Positions 15,201 through 30,800 of a stretch of DNA of 64,000 nucleotides are shown here, one piece after another (positions within the stretch are counted from its first letter, which is position 1; each line of letters opens with the position of its first letter). The translations under genes were made by a program, and so were the position numbers. The notes under the pieces are model-generated. The model had not been told where the DNA came from, made no database searches, and saw only the letters and a program-made list of their open reading frames with translations. The stretch is taken from positions 10,081,001 through 10,145,000 of the forward strand of contig NC_092580.1 in the NCBI RefSeq assembly GCF_037975245.1, read 5' to 3'. This stretch comes from Apostichopus japonicus (Eukaryota; Echinodermata; Holothuroidea; Aspidochirotida; Stichopodidae).

Positions 15201-15832
15201 AAAGGTCAAATCTCTACCAAAACCAACTACCAAAACAAACAGTTGGTGTTAACAAAGATAAAATGACAATCAATTCCTTTGTAAATATGGTCACAGATTC
15301 CTGACGACTTAAAATACTTAATGATTGCACAGTTGTGGAGTACTTGCTAATTATATAAAATAAAATTTACCAACTAATAGGCCAAAGGGTAAAGTTTGGT
15401 AAACTCTTGAAAGGCAAAACAACAGCACCAAAAATAGCCTCCAAATGGTTAGGTCTTACATTTATATTTGCCTTACTCTAGAGATCAGAAATGATGCTAA
15501 CCCATTTGTGATTTCTAAAGCCGGATCTTGCAAGAGATACTTTGAACAGACTGTTAAATGAAATGGAGGTAAATGACAAAGGCAAATAAATATTAATATA
15601 ATTGAAATCGTAGTGAGTTGGAAATTCCAGAACAGTGAAAAAACTTCCAGCCTCCACCGAGGTTCAAACCCGGGCCTCCCGCTTTATATGTGGACACCCT
15701 AACCACAGGGATATGGATGCTGATTGTATGTCCATAGGTTCGAAAGAGATAAGGAAGGTCATAATTTCACTGTAGGCGTTTGTCACCTGTATGAAACAAT
15801 TTCAAACTAGTTCTGTTTTGGTGACATATTTG

Positions 15833-15881
<49 letters not shown>

Positions 15882-18800
15882 TAATGATTAATGAATGCTG
15901 TTTTTCCCATCCAATTCAAATTTTCTCATGTGAAGAGTCATCTGACACTCAACAAACACTTTGCTCTGTTAAAATCAACAATGAACAAATTGAGAGAGCA
16001 CCCAAGTTCTTACCTGGCACAGGCAATGGCATGGTTTATAACCTCAGCAAACATAACCTGCTTGGCTTCATCAGTCTCAGAGTGGAGTCTTGTGTACATA
16101 GTCTGGAACTTCTCAATGGTCGTGGCAAGAAGGTTGTTCATCAGTAGTTGCTTCTTCTGATTAAGAGAGAAATAAAAAATGAAAAAACATTTTCAGGAAA
16201 GTTTAACTTTATGGCTTCAAAACAATGAGAGTAAACACGAATCCATCATCAGGTTACTATTTTAAATGTTAGCTATGACATCAAAAGACAACATTTGCAC
16301 ACAAGCTTACGCCTTACAAGGAAAAATTAACTATGAGCTATGACTTAAGAAGGAAAAAAATGTTGCACATTAACTGTGTCTTAAAAAGAAAAATATGAGC
16401 AAAAACTACCCAACACTTTTTACATTTAACAAATGTAAAAATGGTAGGTTTTAATTTTGGCTGTGCTACTGCATACATTACTATTCAATCACAGATATTA
16501 ATTAATTTGCATTAACCAAATCCAGGTTAATAGTGCTTACATACCTCCACTGGTAAGGTGCTAGATATGATGATAATGCCAGCAGCCTCATAAAGGAACA
16601 GTTGATCATCTGTTGTGAGGATCTGATGGTGTCCATTTTCCTGGAAGGCCAAAAAAAGAAAGAAAGAAGAAGGCTAAGAAAAACTTTCACAAAGTTTGAA
16701 GTTATTATAAAAAAACCTTGAGGAAGGTGCTGACAATCAATAAGATGTGTTTTGATTTTGGTTGTGCCTGAAGAGGCCAAAATATGGTTAAACAAATTTG
16801 CTTTTGATACACAATTGAAGAAGCATCTCAATGCATTACTTTTCATAACATCACCTAAGCTTAATACTTAATATGAACATTTTAGTATCACAGTTTGTAG
16901 CCAATTATTTGTAAAATGTACAGATATGGAGAAGAATGGTGTGGGGGGGTGGGGGGTGAGGGGAGATGGGGATTTGCACTTTGTTCTTTACCTTTCTTTC
17001 CTAGATGGAATAAAGGCGAGACACTAGAGGAGGTATCAGCTGTTTATGACTTGCACTCTACAATGAATCATTTGAAGTCAATTTGGGAGTCAAAGGGAAG
17101 ACCAAGATCAACTGGGAGAGATCTCAGAAATGAATAAACCGAGGTGAGGTGGTGATAAGCATGGACTCTGAAAAACAGAATCTGGCATCAACTTAACTAA
17201 CGTTGTAATGTAAACTAGCTAAAAATAAATAAATAACATAAAAAAATATCAGAAAAACTTTTATAACCTACCTTAAGTTACTGCTCCTAAAATGATTTGG
17301 GATCCATTGTAAGATATCTTCTGTGAAGGGTGCCACAGATATTTTTGTTTCTTTGTAAATTAGCAGAATTGCTCAAACCAGTTGCTTGCAATTGCAGCTT
17401 AACTTATTTTTAGTAACATAAAAGATACTCTTGAACATTAGCTACATTATAGATTTTCCTTCATTAACATCATGGCAGTTACCTATTCAGAAATTTTGCT
17501 GTCCCCTCAAAATAGTTCTCGACAGTTAAAACATGGATCTAGGACCCTGTCATGACAGACGTACTGGGACTCCTTGCATATAAGAATTGGGGCTGAATTC
17601 ATTATCTCTATCAACTACTGAGGTTAACCAATGGTACTCTAAAAGGATGTGGTCAATTTGCATAATGATATGTACTTGGCCAAATGCACTTCCTTTGATG
17701 AGAAATGAAAAAGAGGAATGATTTTCTTAAAAACAAATGTTTCAATCTGTGCCATGGGAAAATTAGATTCTGTGTAGTTGCCTATGAGTCTAACTATCAA
17801 CTAACTGTAACTTAGTAGATTAACAAAAACAATCCTTATAGAACTTGGACACAAACTAGCTCCAGTGAACAGATTGAATCTGTTTGATGGGTAGACCACT
17901 TTCGAACGACAAAAAAAAAAATCAGGAAAGATTGGACAAATGTTTGAAAGGTCAACTTACGGGTGTCTGAATGGTCAGAAGATCCGGGATTCTTTGTAAG
18001 ATATCTTCTGCATAAGGAGCGACAAGACCCTTCAGCTGCTTCATGAATCTCCCAAAGAGATACGCACACCGGCTACGGACTGTGCCTTTCTGGTTTCTGA
18101 TGCCGCGCTCATCCAGGAAAGCTGACAGGGCGGCTGGGATGTGCTCCTGAGACGCGGAGAAGAATTTCTCGTATCTTGCTACAGTTTCAAAGTACTGAAA
18201 ATGTGAAATGATTAATATGAAATGAAAGACACAAAAATTAACAGAGGAGAGAGAAAATTGGCGGAGACTATGACTGTCGCTGTGAGAGTATTGTGATCAT
18301 GTAGTTAAGGCAATAATCTAATGATTGCATAATTGGGTCCTGCCAGGATCATTACGTAGCGTCCCTGTGCAAGGCTTTTTATCTCCATTGCCTCTCTTCA
18401 CCCAGGTGTATAAATGAGGACTTGTGATGTGGCTTGTAAATAAAGTTGGATGCGCTGGTTCGTGGCTGCACCCTATGGGTGGTCCCCCGGGGACCACATA
18501 TAGATGAGGTGCACTGTGTTGCCTAGGAAGTGACTGTCTGAATTGTGCACACTTGGGAATGTGGGTGTGACAAGTCACCAATGACCGAGGGGGGGGGGTT
18601 AACTATTGTAAAGCCTTGTGAGAAGGCCTCGCACTGATATAAGAACCGTCCACTTTTAAACTTCTTGATTGCCGCTTTATTTTGTATAGGGTGGAAGAGT
18701 TAGTATTCAGTTCAACCTTCCAGTTGATAGCTCCATTTATTCCATGATTAAAAGTCACACATTCCAACAAATACTCATTATCTGGCTTATACTATAATGC

Positions 18801-21800
18801 ACCCACAACCAACCCTGCAACCCACGTTCAGTTTGTTGGAAGTTACGCAGTCTTTACAGGCACTAATGCAGCTGCGCTAACTTTTACGACATCATACAAA
18901 GCAAGGGCAACGTTGTTTGAAAGGTCAAACCAAAGACATGCCTGAAAACGTCCCTGCTCGCTTGAAAAAGATGCTGGCACACTGCAAGCAGCCAGTGCTA
19001 TATATAAACATAGAACAACAGATGTTACCCTAATCAGATATTCAGTACACACTATGAAAATGGTAGCTAGAGCCATAAATGGATCTTCTGGTGACAAAAA
19101 AGGTGTTCTTGAGATATGGTTGATTGAGTGAAACCTATTTTGACTGGCTAAACCACAAAATTTCAACTATTCCTGGATTGTATCAAAGTAAGGGGGGTCT
19201 GTGATGTCATGTGGATGACTGCTCTCCAAAAGATTTAGTTAGGCTATTATAATCTTCTAGTTCAGTAATCCTTCAAAACAGACACATCTGCCATTTTTCT
19301 TAGCTTCCAAACTGCTCTGTACTTTGAATGTGATCAAAATGTATCCCTAATTTGTAAAAAAATGAAATTTTTCTTTTGCGGATAAATGGTTAACAAATTA
19401 TTAGAGAAAAACAAAAACCGTTTCTCATTCATTTTAAAAATATCACGGAATTCTTTGCAAATACCTCCCTGATACAAAATAGATTCAGAAATATTTCAGC
19501 AATTTTGCAACTTAATAATAATAATTAGCAGTTATTTTTACGACGCTTAAGCGACCACAATGAGGGGAAACCTGAATGGGCTTATGGATTACAACTAACA
19601 GGTTAGGGTGGGAGGGGGGTGGCTTCCAATTCAACATTTTTACTCAAATTTGGAATCTTTTCAATTTAGAAAGTCATTTCAGATGGGAATACCGTAGATT
19701 GCTCTTGGATGAAAAACCCACCTTACTATGACCCAATTGTTAAGCCTCATTGCTTCAAATACCACCACTGCTTTTATCGACTTTATCCAACTTCAGCCCA
19801 GCGCAATATCCTTTTAGCCAAAACAACGAAAAAGGGAACTCCATCTTCTCTGACGGAACAGTTTAAATTGTACCACAAAGTATTTCTTGTTTGCCCTACA
19901 CTTATCGTTTCCTTCCTTTGGTTGTTTTTTGTTTGTGGTTGAAACAATCTACACCATACTTAGATGGCTAGGTTTCACTTCTGCTATTTATGTTGAACAC
20001 GCTATCAAACAGCCAGACTTCCTTCCAAGCAAATAATACAGAGGAAGGGGAACAAAGGTGAAGGGGAACTTCCTCTACAGGGTTCCTGTTTTTGTTTGTA
20101 ACTGTCTGACTTATTTGTGATGCATCTCGTCACAAGACCGACCCTTTAAAACCAATTTAGCAAATAAATATAGACATCCCAACCAGGTGATCCTCTTCTC
20201 ATTTTCTGCTTCCCGTCTGTCAAACACATCAGTGCCGATGATAAACAAAGAATAACGGTACATTGCATGTCATGTCACGCATATCGAGAGCTAGTGGCTT
20301 TTAAATAAATAATACCTGTAGCTGAACTGCCCAATGGGTATGCTGTGAGACGCCGCTCTCCATCAACTGCAATAGGAACAAAAATATTAGACATTAGGCA
20401 AAATATATCCCGAAACAAACATTTATTTGCTCTTTAGAAGGGGACTATCATAGTTCCCACAAAAATGGAATTTACTGGAAAGAGCAAACTTTTGATTGTA
20501 GTTGGTGCTCATAAAGCAGTTTCTAATGTAAGAAAACATTAATAACAAGATTGGACTCATTTATTTCAAAGCAAATTTTCTATTTGCTGCATTTTTGTGA
20601 TATTTGTTTCACAACATGCTATGGTTCTCATGAACACATGATTATTTTTTTCGTTTGTTCTGTAAACAGGACACAAATTAGTCATTTAATGAGTAAAACT
20701 ACCTTTTTAACTGCCAACTAAAATTAGTTTTGAACAGCTAGAAGTGAACAGACTTAAACAAACCAATGTAATATTTGTGATTCAAGTTCTACCAATTATA
20801 TATTTTATTTTAATATAATAGAAATCATAGCAAACATTTTTGCCGTCCAAAAACCTCCAACTCCATAATTAGTATAAATCTTTTTTTGGAAAGCTTAACC
20901 TTTAAAGGTTCTCTTTAATTCAATTTGTCCAAACACATGGTTATCTTTCCCCCATAAAGGTGAGACTTACATGGCTCACTATATGTTTGATACACATAAG
21001 AACTTATCAGGTTGATACACATGAGAACTTATCAATGCAGAAACTTGCCATGTGAATGCACAACTTGTAAGTTGTGTAGCAGTGTCTTTTGCAAGAGAAC
21101 ATTGGCATCTTTCTTTAGAAGTTTTATGATGACCAAAGTTCAAAAACCTGAAGAGTGCTATGTAAGTCTTCAAAATGAAAATTGCTGCCTATGACTGACT
21201 GTGTACATAACTTGCATTACAACAAATATTACATTGTTGCCACAACTTATATACATATTGCCATTACAAAATACTGCCATGGTTACTGTGAAACATGAAA
21301 ATAGCCTGGAAATTTCACAGATATTGTGAAATATCTATCAACAAACAAAGAACCAAACAAAAAACTAACAAAAAGGAAAGTAGTTCATTAATTATTAATT
21401 GTTGGTCAATACAGACACCGTGATAGAAAATTAAGTGAATGCAGACAATAATAAAAAGAGAGAAAGAAAACAAACGACCATAGAGAAACGGTAATTATCG
21501 TAACCATGGCACTCACCAAAACCATGCACTTGTGCATGACGGTCTCCTCCTTCCATGTAAACTGATTGCCTTGGACCGGAGGAATTGCCTCTCCGAGATT
21601 GTAGAACATCGCGATGGCCAGCTCACATTGAGTGAATGTGACGTTCTTCCACTGACTGTCAAAATAAAACAATAAAAGAAAAATACAAAAACTGAGTGGT
21701 AATTAATTACCACAATGGCAGATACAGCAAGCGAGAGAAAGCTGAATAGTGGGCTTTTTAAACTTTGCAAGCAATTACAACTGTTGTCATAGGAAGGGTA

Positions 21801-24800
21801 CATACTGGAAAAAAATTAAGTACACTTTGTGCTTGGCTCATTACCAGAACAAGACCTACCTCAAAGTCATCTCCAATAACTGATGGACGCAGTTTAAAAC
21901 CAGTTCTTGATTCAGCTTGGCTAAATTTACAAAGAGCACCATCATCTGTTTCCGGTAATCTAAGAACATCACCTCGTCTTCGCCCTGAGAGTCAAAGTTG
22001 TACGAGTCGTCGTACTCGAACTTCTTCATGACTACTTTGAGCAGGTCTTCCATACCGAACTGACTCAAGATAGCGGAGCTGCCGACCTAAAGTACATAGG
22101 AAAATACATAGCGTAATGGTAAACAGCATCTGAAAAAACAAAAAACAGGACTTAACACTACCAAACGCCCACTACACACACTCTACAGGACGCACACTCC
22201 AGGGTTCACACTACAGATCGGACGTACACTACAGGCCGGACGCACAGTAAAGGCCGGACGCACACTACAAACCGGACGCACACTACAGACGCACACTCCA
22301 GGATTCACACTACAGATAAGACGTACACTACAGAAAATAAACATTGTAATTAATGAAGACAATAAAAATTGAAGCAGGTGTGGATCAATGATGTCATATT
22401 TGGACTTGATCAAATCTTCAGCCTCGTGTGTGAAAGAAACATTAAATCTCCCAGATGGAATACGATCATCCTTAGCAGTCTGGGGAAGTTAATCTCTATC
22501 ACAAAGACCAATAATGATGGTTGGGCATGTGTCTCCTTAAGTCATAACATCACTGAACGCTCTGCAATGGTGTGGTGTGGAGAGTGCAACAATAAACAGG
22601 TGATCAGAAGGTATGCCACAGGCTAATACTATGGTCAGGATTCAAAACATTGTGTCATACCAACACTTTCAATCAGGCCATCAGTTCACATCCAGGATAG
22701 ATGAAGTTAATTCTATCCACACTAGTCAAAGACATGATACCTTTACAGACAAAGATTCCTTTTTATTTCTTACAATACTTGTTCCTTAATTTCCTGCTGA
22801 GGAAAGTGAGGGAAGAGCAGGAGAGGATACTTTTACACTTTAAACACATCAAGCTAGAAGGGAAATATCACCAAACGATGACAATTACGAAAGAATACAC
22901 ATTCATTCCCCCCCCCCTCCCTTTCAATAACTCGAATACATATGTTACTGAAAATAGGAGATCAATCTTAGAGATTTTGACAAATTTCCTGACCAGATTG
23001 GACCTGCTTTTAATTATTTTGTTGTTCCCCCTGGGTTCCCATCAATAATCGGTACTACATCAAACTTGTGTTGCTGTCAATGGTTTCGCTCTGTCAGTTT
23101 TAGTAAATTACCGTTCATTCTTGCCATGTTCATGAATTGACTAGATTGACTTATTTGGTCCCCAATACCTGTTTCAGAAGACCGATGTACTCCTTGGTAA
23201 AGTCCATTGTTGCTAACGATACATCGTCATCTTCATGACCTAGGAAAGCAAACATGAAGGTGAGCTTCCCCTGGATCGCCCTTAAAGCGTTCCCGGTGTT
23301 CTCAATAGTACCTTCCTTGGATAACCTGTAGAAAGTAACGAGAGGATAGACTGCAAATGAAAATAATCATAATAATAATAATACTAATAACAAGAACAAT
23401 AACATTTTGAGTCTATCCTCATTAAACTCTTTTAACAGATACTTAAAAAGCGTGTCGACTGATGACCCACTGAATTTTGAACTTTTCACCCCGGAATTTT
23501 GAGTGATTATTTATCAACAATGCCACTGCTACATTGAAGTGGATAAATTTAGTGGCAAAGAAGGCATTGAAACTCAGCACCTTTAATGTTGTGGCTTTAA
23601 TTTAATCCTGCTGGCCAACGTAAGACAAGTTTTTCATGAAGATGGAAGCAATGGCTTTGCATAATAAATCAAACATAAGATATAAGAAAGTTAACTTGAA
23701 TTGCAAACTCGTTTGATTTCAAACCAAGTTTATGCCAGGTGAAATAAATGATTACACAATGGCCATTATCATGGTGGTGGTGTTGGTTGTCATTATTAAT
23801 TATTATTTGTTCACTAAACCATTGGCTCAAGTCATATCATGTTTCTACTTATTAGCAAGTTCTAAACCATTCAAGACAGTACAGAAAAGTGTGTGTTACA
23901 GAAATATAATATTAATTATTACATTTCTGTTTTTTATTCTTGTATACTTTTTGTCTATCTTTCGTTGTGTGCTTTTGAAGGACGTAGAGTAACAGATTAC
24001 ATTTCCAACTTCAATAGCATTCCATTCACCCACATTTTCTCTGTTTGGTAAATTCACATTTAAAGGAAAAAGTCAAATCAAACTGAAAATGGTTTTGACT
24101 TTCATAAAGCATACAGCTTAAATACAATACATATATTACTTTGTTTCTACTTTACCTTTGCCAACAACCAATCAATTGACAGCCCATGTCACTGATAAGG
24201 TTTGAGAGTTTAGCTAGATAATCAACATCATCCTCCTGGGTAACAAAATAAAAGGAGAAACAATTTCTGTCACTAGGTCTGTAGCTTTATGCAACAGTAC
24301 TTTGAATACCATTGCCAATAGGTTTCATAGCCAATTCCCCATACAACACATCTTTGGTAACTCTGAAATTTATATATCTACCAACTATTAGAACAAAATA
24401 CAATAAAACTGTTAGCAAACTGCTTATCCATTAGAGAGCCTGTGTAGGAGAATGTGTAAAAGTAAGTTGGCCTGACGTTTTGATCCTAGCAGGATTTTCT
24501 ACAATGGCTAAAATGAAGGCTAAAAATCATTTTAAAATTAATCACAAAAGCTTAAAATCATTATAGCCTTTGTAGAAATCCTGCTAGGATTGAAATGTCA
24601 GGCCAACTTACTATTACACAACTATTAGAACAAGAGTTTTCTTACGGTACCTGTTTTTGGGGAACTGTTCTTCACAAAGACCTCAATCACACAAGCATGT
24701 CCTCTTTAAGTTTTAATATTGGATGCTTTTATTGATCTATTATAAAAGTTCAAATCTTTTTGACTTTCCCTCACCTGTGTACCTCATCAATCTGTACACT

Positions 24801-27800
24801 TTATATACCTTACACGGAAACAGTATCTGAGCCAAAACAGCAAGATTTGACGGCTATAGTTCTTGCAATAACAATTTTCTTCTCACTTGGGATGAGATGA
24901 AACTTTCTACGCTAACAGCTACTGTAAACAGAGATGAAATAAAATGCTGATTTGAAAGTACGACGACTAACGTAATTGGGTGGAAGGACTCCGGCTGTTT
25001 GCAGTACATTGCTGACCGACTCGATCAATTCCACTTTGGCTACGCTGTCCATTCCTTTGTTTATGATCTCACAGAAACAATCGCATGCGCTCTCTCGTAA
25101 GGCCTCCACGGTCAAATGATTGAGCATTCGCTCTATGAAGTGTTCGTTTGCGATCAGTCCGATATCGATCCATGAAACGTAGCAGCCGATGACCTCCAGA
25201 CAGAGGCAGGTCAACTCCGGATTCTGACTCTCGTACGTCTTCTGTGATTAAAAATGAAAGACTGAGGCATAAGAGATGAAACTCTGAAAACAAGAGTTTT
25301 AATGACGAGGAAATCTTCCCTTTCAAAACTCCTCACTTATAGATGTTCTGTCAGAAGTAGAAGGATTCTAGCGGTAATAATTCTCTCCTCGTTTCTTCTC
25401 TTTTTCGGTGTTTCGGGTACCAACTTTGAAAGACAATCTGCTGCTTGTTCTATGGCAATATACATTTGCTTCGAATGGATTCGGAAATGTTGAGTCCGCG
25501 TGGACAAGCAATGCCTAAACACATTCTGCACCGAGAATTTACTTTGGGTGCAGGCCTCAACTTTATCCATTGTTTTATATAAAATTCAACCAAAACAAAT
25601 TCTTTTAAATTTTATATTTGTGAAGAACAATTTTATATTTATACAAAGAGAGTACCCTTGTTTGATGACATCCAACACCATGTTTTTGCATTGAGTTTTG
25701 TGTTGCATCTGAGTAGTAACTAACCTAATGATCTGTGTATTAGACAATATAGTCAAGCCACTTTAACTGATGAATCTTGGCTGTTTACAAGGTCATTTCT
25801 CAAACTAGAGCACCAATGGTGCAGAAGCTCATACCTTTTCGAGCTTAAAAATGTAGGGCCCACAAAACCAATTTTGGGCCCGTGAGGGATACCCCCCCCC
25901 TCCATTAGCAGAATCCTGGCCACACCACTGGCTATAATTCATATTTTCCCCTTTAAATCCTATTTTACCCACTCTCTCAAACAATACCACTGACCTACCC
26001 TATTAAACTTTCTCCCCTCTACCTTAGCAGACATAACAAGCACTCCCTACAAGGCATAACTTCACAAGCTGCCTACATACCTCAGGCTCAAAGACTTCTA
26101 AAAATCGGCAAGTGCTGATTGGCTATAGGGCTCTCATGCTTACAGTTCAACAGTTAACAACAACTCCCAGTCCTGCTTTAATTCCACTAACAGCCTCTGC
26201 AGAGCTTAACCACAAATGTAAACAAACACTGCAGACACTGGGAGACAAATTAAAGGAGCTTTGGCAAAAAGTGAAGGCTCAGATTTTTTTAAACAATGGG
26301 GATTAATTGTAATTAATTAACTTTTGACCAAAAATTTTTAGGCATCACCTTATTCATACACAATCCAACAATCATCAGTTCAACTTTGAATATGATCCAT
26401 CAAAATCTTGTGGAGATTGAGATATTTGAAAATATTACAAAGAATGACCCCCGATGACCCCCTAAATGACCTTTGACCTCAATTTTCCGAACACCCCTCC
26501 TAACTCTCATCCCGAGGAACATTGTGACCAAGTTTCATTATAATTGGCCATACACTGTACGAACAGGAGCAATTTGAAAATATAGGGCCGCGGCCCGGGA
26601 CACAAAAGACCCCTAGTTGATCTTTGATCTCAAATTCATGAACACCCTGAAGGTAAAACTACCATAGTACTATCGTGACAAACCCTCAACATTGTACCAT
26701 GGAATCTGTAGGAGAAGAAGCATTTTGCGTATTTGCACAAAATGGCCCATTACGGCCCACAGGTGACCTTTGACCCCAAATTTTGGATCATCTCTGATGG
26801 ACCTATACCTAATGGTCCTTGTGTCCAAGTTTCATGAAATTCCATCAAACACTGTGCGAGTGGGAGCGGTTTTACCAATTGTTGACGGATAGAGTGATAG
26901 AGTGATAGCATGATAGACGCCGCACTGTAACAATAGCTCACACCAGCATGCTGGTATGAGCTAAAAATTACAAGTGTTATAGAAACCTGGACTGATAGCA
27001 GTATGTTTTAACAGTCCACAATGTCATCAAAATTCAATTTGTGTCTAAAGTTCCTTCCAATCCAGAGGTAAGAATGCTGCATTGGGTTCATATCATTTTC
27101 GTTATCCTCCATTTCTACCATGTAGCAAACATTTTTTAACTTACCAATATTTGATACCAGGAGTCTACCAGTGCTGGAACACACTGTACCCTCATTGTAT
27201 CCTTTAAAAGTGTATTTCTTTGGGTTTCCTGTTGAATTACAGAGAAAGAATAAAGGAAATATCACTCCAAAGAACCACCAGTGTATGGTTACACATTTAT
27301 AGACTTAGAATATCGGTAAAATACAAAACCACACTACTGCAGTGGATATATGCTTATCTGATTAATTTACAGGATGAATCACTCTTACCCCTGCCCAACC
27401 CCCCTCGGGCTTGACCGTGAGGTGACCATGACTCACAAACAGTATTGAATACAATAAGAACAAGAACAAAGAAGCAAAGTAAGTTTTAAATCAAATTATT
27501 AACAAACTGCTTGTTGTTCTGTCCTGAAGAGACTACTCCTACAGTATCGATTATTCAGGATAGATGAGATTGCGGAGAGAGGTTTTCAGTTGATGTGCAT
27601 CCTTTATTAGGCCATCTTTTCTTTCTCATATTTTCCAGCACTCATGTGCATATACCTGAATATCCATCACATATCACAAGGACTGTACCATTAATGTAAA
27701 GGTAATATTTATGTATCGTAAGGATATAACAATTATCAGATAAAACTGTATGATGCCTTGATGAAACAAGAGACAAAAGACAGGAGGTCCAGGCAACAGG

Positions 27801-30800
27801 AAACTTCTGAATAAGAATATTTTAACATTTACCACATACTTTTCTGAAAGTAAGGGAAACTGTGCAATCACCTGCTGTGCACGCTGTGACAATGAAGTGC
27901 ACAGTATTTCATAGGTGTGGGCAGGTGACACATTTGAAAATTCCTGGACTGATATAGGGATGGGCATGAATCTCAATAGAAATAGGTGGCTCTGGTGTTT
28001 TTAAGCTGACTTCCACGAGGGAATTGGGGGGTACCCAGAAAAAATTAGAAAAAGTCTAGATGACAAATGGTGCATTCTGAGACACTCTTGAGATACTCTT
28101 GTATTTTTGTGTGAGGCTGTACAGGGGGGCTGAATGTAAAAGGTCCCCTGACTGACTGCCATGTGCCCCCCCCCCCCCCACTCTTCCACAATTGCACCGC
28201 TGCCCTGTTATACTTGCTGTTTTGTTTCTATTTGTGAGGTATATATACTCCTTACTGACAAGTTTTAAGCCAGTATTACTCTTTTAAGGTGAAGTTATGA
28301 CATCCACAGTGGGATGTAAGGTATTCACTCAATAGGCAGCGAGCTTGGAAAATCTAAATACTGAAACAGTTTTGTAGGAACTACAAGAACGTGAGCAAAA
28401 TCAGAATGTGCATAAACTTTTCCCAAACAAGCTTTTCAGTTGGCAATTCACTATGTTTACTCGGAATCCAATGACATCTAGTACATTCAAGTTAAAGGAA
28501 ATTCACTTTAAATCCTGTATGATCTGATTCCATTATTTCACTTACCTCTGGGGTGTGAGCAATATCTCTATCAACCACTTCTATATCTATGGCTAACAGA
28601 ATCCGCAGGAATACATCGATGACCGGAGGTCCGTGAGAGAGGTATTGGAGGAGATCCTGAAAAAATGTTGGCCAATGGTTTAGGTAATCTTGCACAAAAA
28701 CTAGAGAAAATAGTTGGGCCACTTTATTCTTAATAAACATCTTTTCCTCAGTTGGAGCATAGGCCTGTGGGAAGAAGAATAAGAATACGTAGAATATAAA
28801 TACAGTGCGTCAAGTGGGAAAACAACAGATAAAATTTTCTTGTTTTGTGTTCAGAAAGAGTAAGTTAAGTTATGTGTCATACGAGCCACAACTGAATTTT
28901 AAAAATCCAGTGTAAGAATGGATCTCTTCTATCTTCTGCATATGGTGCTGGTTACTGTAGCCACAATTTCATTGACAAAAGAAGAAAAAGAAGCAAAAAT
29001 TAAATAGAGTTAATTGGAGACTCACAGACATTTGAAGCCAGGTTATCAGAAGGTTTTGTATATTAAGGCGATCCTCTTGGCTTGCTGTAGAATACCTGAG
29101 GAAAATATCAGTGAGGTAATTAATAACAGAAGGTGACATCTAGAAGAAAACAATAATTTGCTGGCTTTCAGCTTTAAGAATTTCGGAAAACAAACTTCCG
29201 ATGCAGATTCAATGTTTCTTGTTCTAAATGCACTCTGACCAGGTGGGTTTAATGGAAAAAAGCTGTCGCAATCGAAAGAAAGAAATTTATTTTCTGTTGC
29301 CTTTATGGCGCAAACGATTTACCCTAGAGTCACTGCGACCGCCCATATCAGCATGTTCATTACACAAATGTAACCTATATATACTCGTATCGTACACTTT
29401 TTTCACCCAATTCCACAGAGGAAACGTCTGATAACACCTGTTTATTCATTGCAATGGAAGTAAATGACATAATTTCGCAAGCAACTTTCGTAAGACTGAA
29501 AGAAAGATACTATCAAAGAGAAGGGACCTAACACAGACTAGCAACGAAGTGAAAGTTGTCCTAAAACAGAGAGATTTGATTAGCGCATGATCTGTTGGGC
29601 GGGGCTTGCAAATTTTGATTGAAGATTGTAGGATCTACGGACTCGTTCATAAATCTGGCGAATTTTATCCAACTCAAAATATGTAACTTCAGATAACTCA
29701 ATAAAAATAATGAATATTGATATGGAAATTGCATAGAAAATTGTCATTTTCACTGAGCTTTTAGTGCAGTAAGCTTTAAAGTTGAAGTTTAAATTTGGCA
29801 AACACGTACTGAGACTGATTACTAGGTTTTCACAATTTGACCCCTGGTGACCCCAAATGACCTTTCACCTGCAAAGAAACAATAGGCTTCTTGTTCTCAA
29901 TGTGGTACTTCTACACACCAAATATGACATTGGTCTGACCTTCGCTTCATCAGATATCGTGTTTACAAGCTGATCATCACACACACACATGGAGACGCAC
30001 ACACACATACATACACCATCATGAATGCAAAGATTACGATTATCATCGAAACCAAAAAGGAAAAAAAAAGCAGAAACCCAGATCTAGGAAAAGATCTACA
30101 GTACCGTTCACATTAAATCGGCCGTGGCATCGTGTATCGTGATGCCCTTATCTTTTTCTATCGTTTTCTATCGTGAAACCTGACTACTGTAAATTTTTTG
30201 TACACGCTACCACGATATAACGATATACCACGATCACACGCTATATCGTGATACCAAGCCTTCACGATAGCAAACATGACTGCTACATTCACGCTAACAC
30301 GTTATATCGTGAGATGGTGATTTCAAGCTGAGCGCAACACAATTCGTAACTTCGTTTGGGCTTTGGGTTTTTATTATTCATGCTATTTCGTTAAGTCGTA
30401 ATATCGTGTATCATGAAGTTCCTACTCTACTGTGCGAAAATCGATCTTTACAGGAGTTCCGCCTTGAAAACTTTTTGATGTCAGCTCACAACTTTACACG
30501 TTTAACTTTTTATTTAACAACAGTAACGTTACGTACGGATAGCGACTTTTCTGTTACTAGTAGTGTTAGTTGTAGATTTTATGTTCCACGTTACTTTGAA
30601 TAGTTGGCAACATTTTGAAGAATAATAAAGTACTACTAAGCCTTTCTTGTGTTAATTTTTTATATAATTTATCGTTGGTTCGAACAGAATGAAAAGGGGA
30701 AAAAAATCCACCCCAACAACTCTGAAGCAGGGCCAGTTAAAAACAAAACATCTTCATCGTCCGCGCAAGGGGCCTCCCTTTTCCTGATTCCCGAGTCTCT

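Noticed and set aside
25805-25940. Possible hAT-like MITE end (reverse complement of CAGTGGTGTGGCCAGGATTC)
   Set aside because: One end looks right, but no matching opposite end or target duplication could be read.
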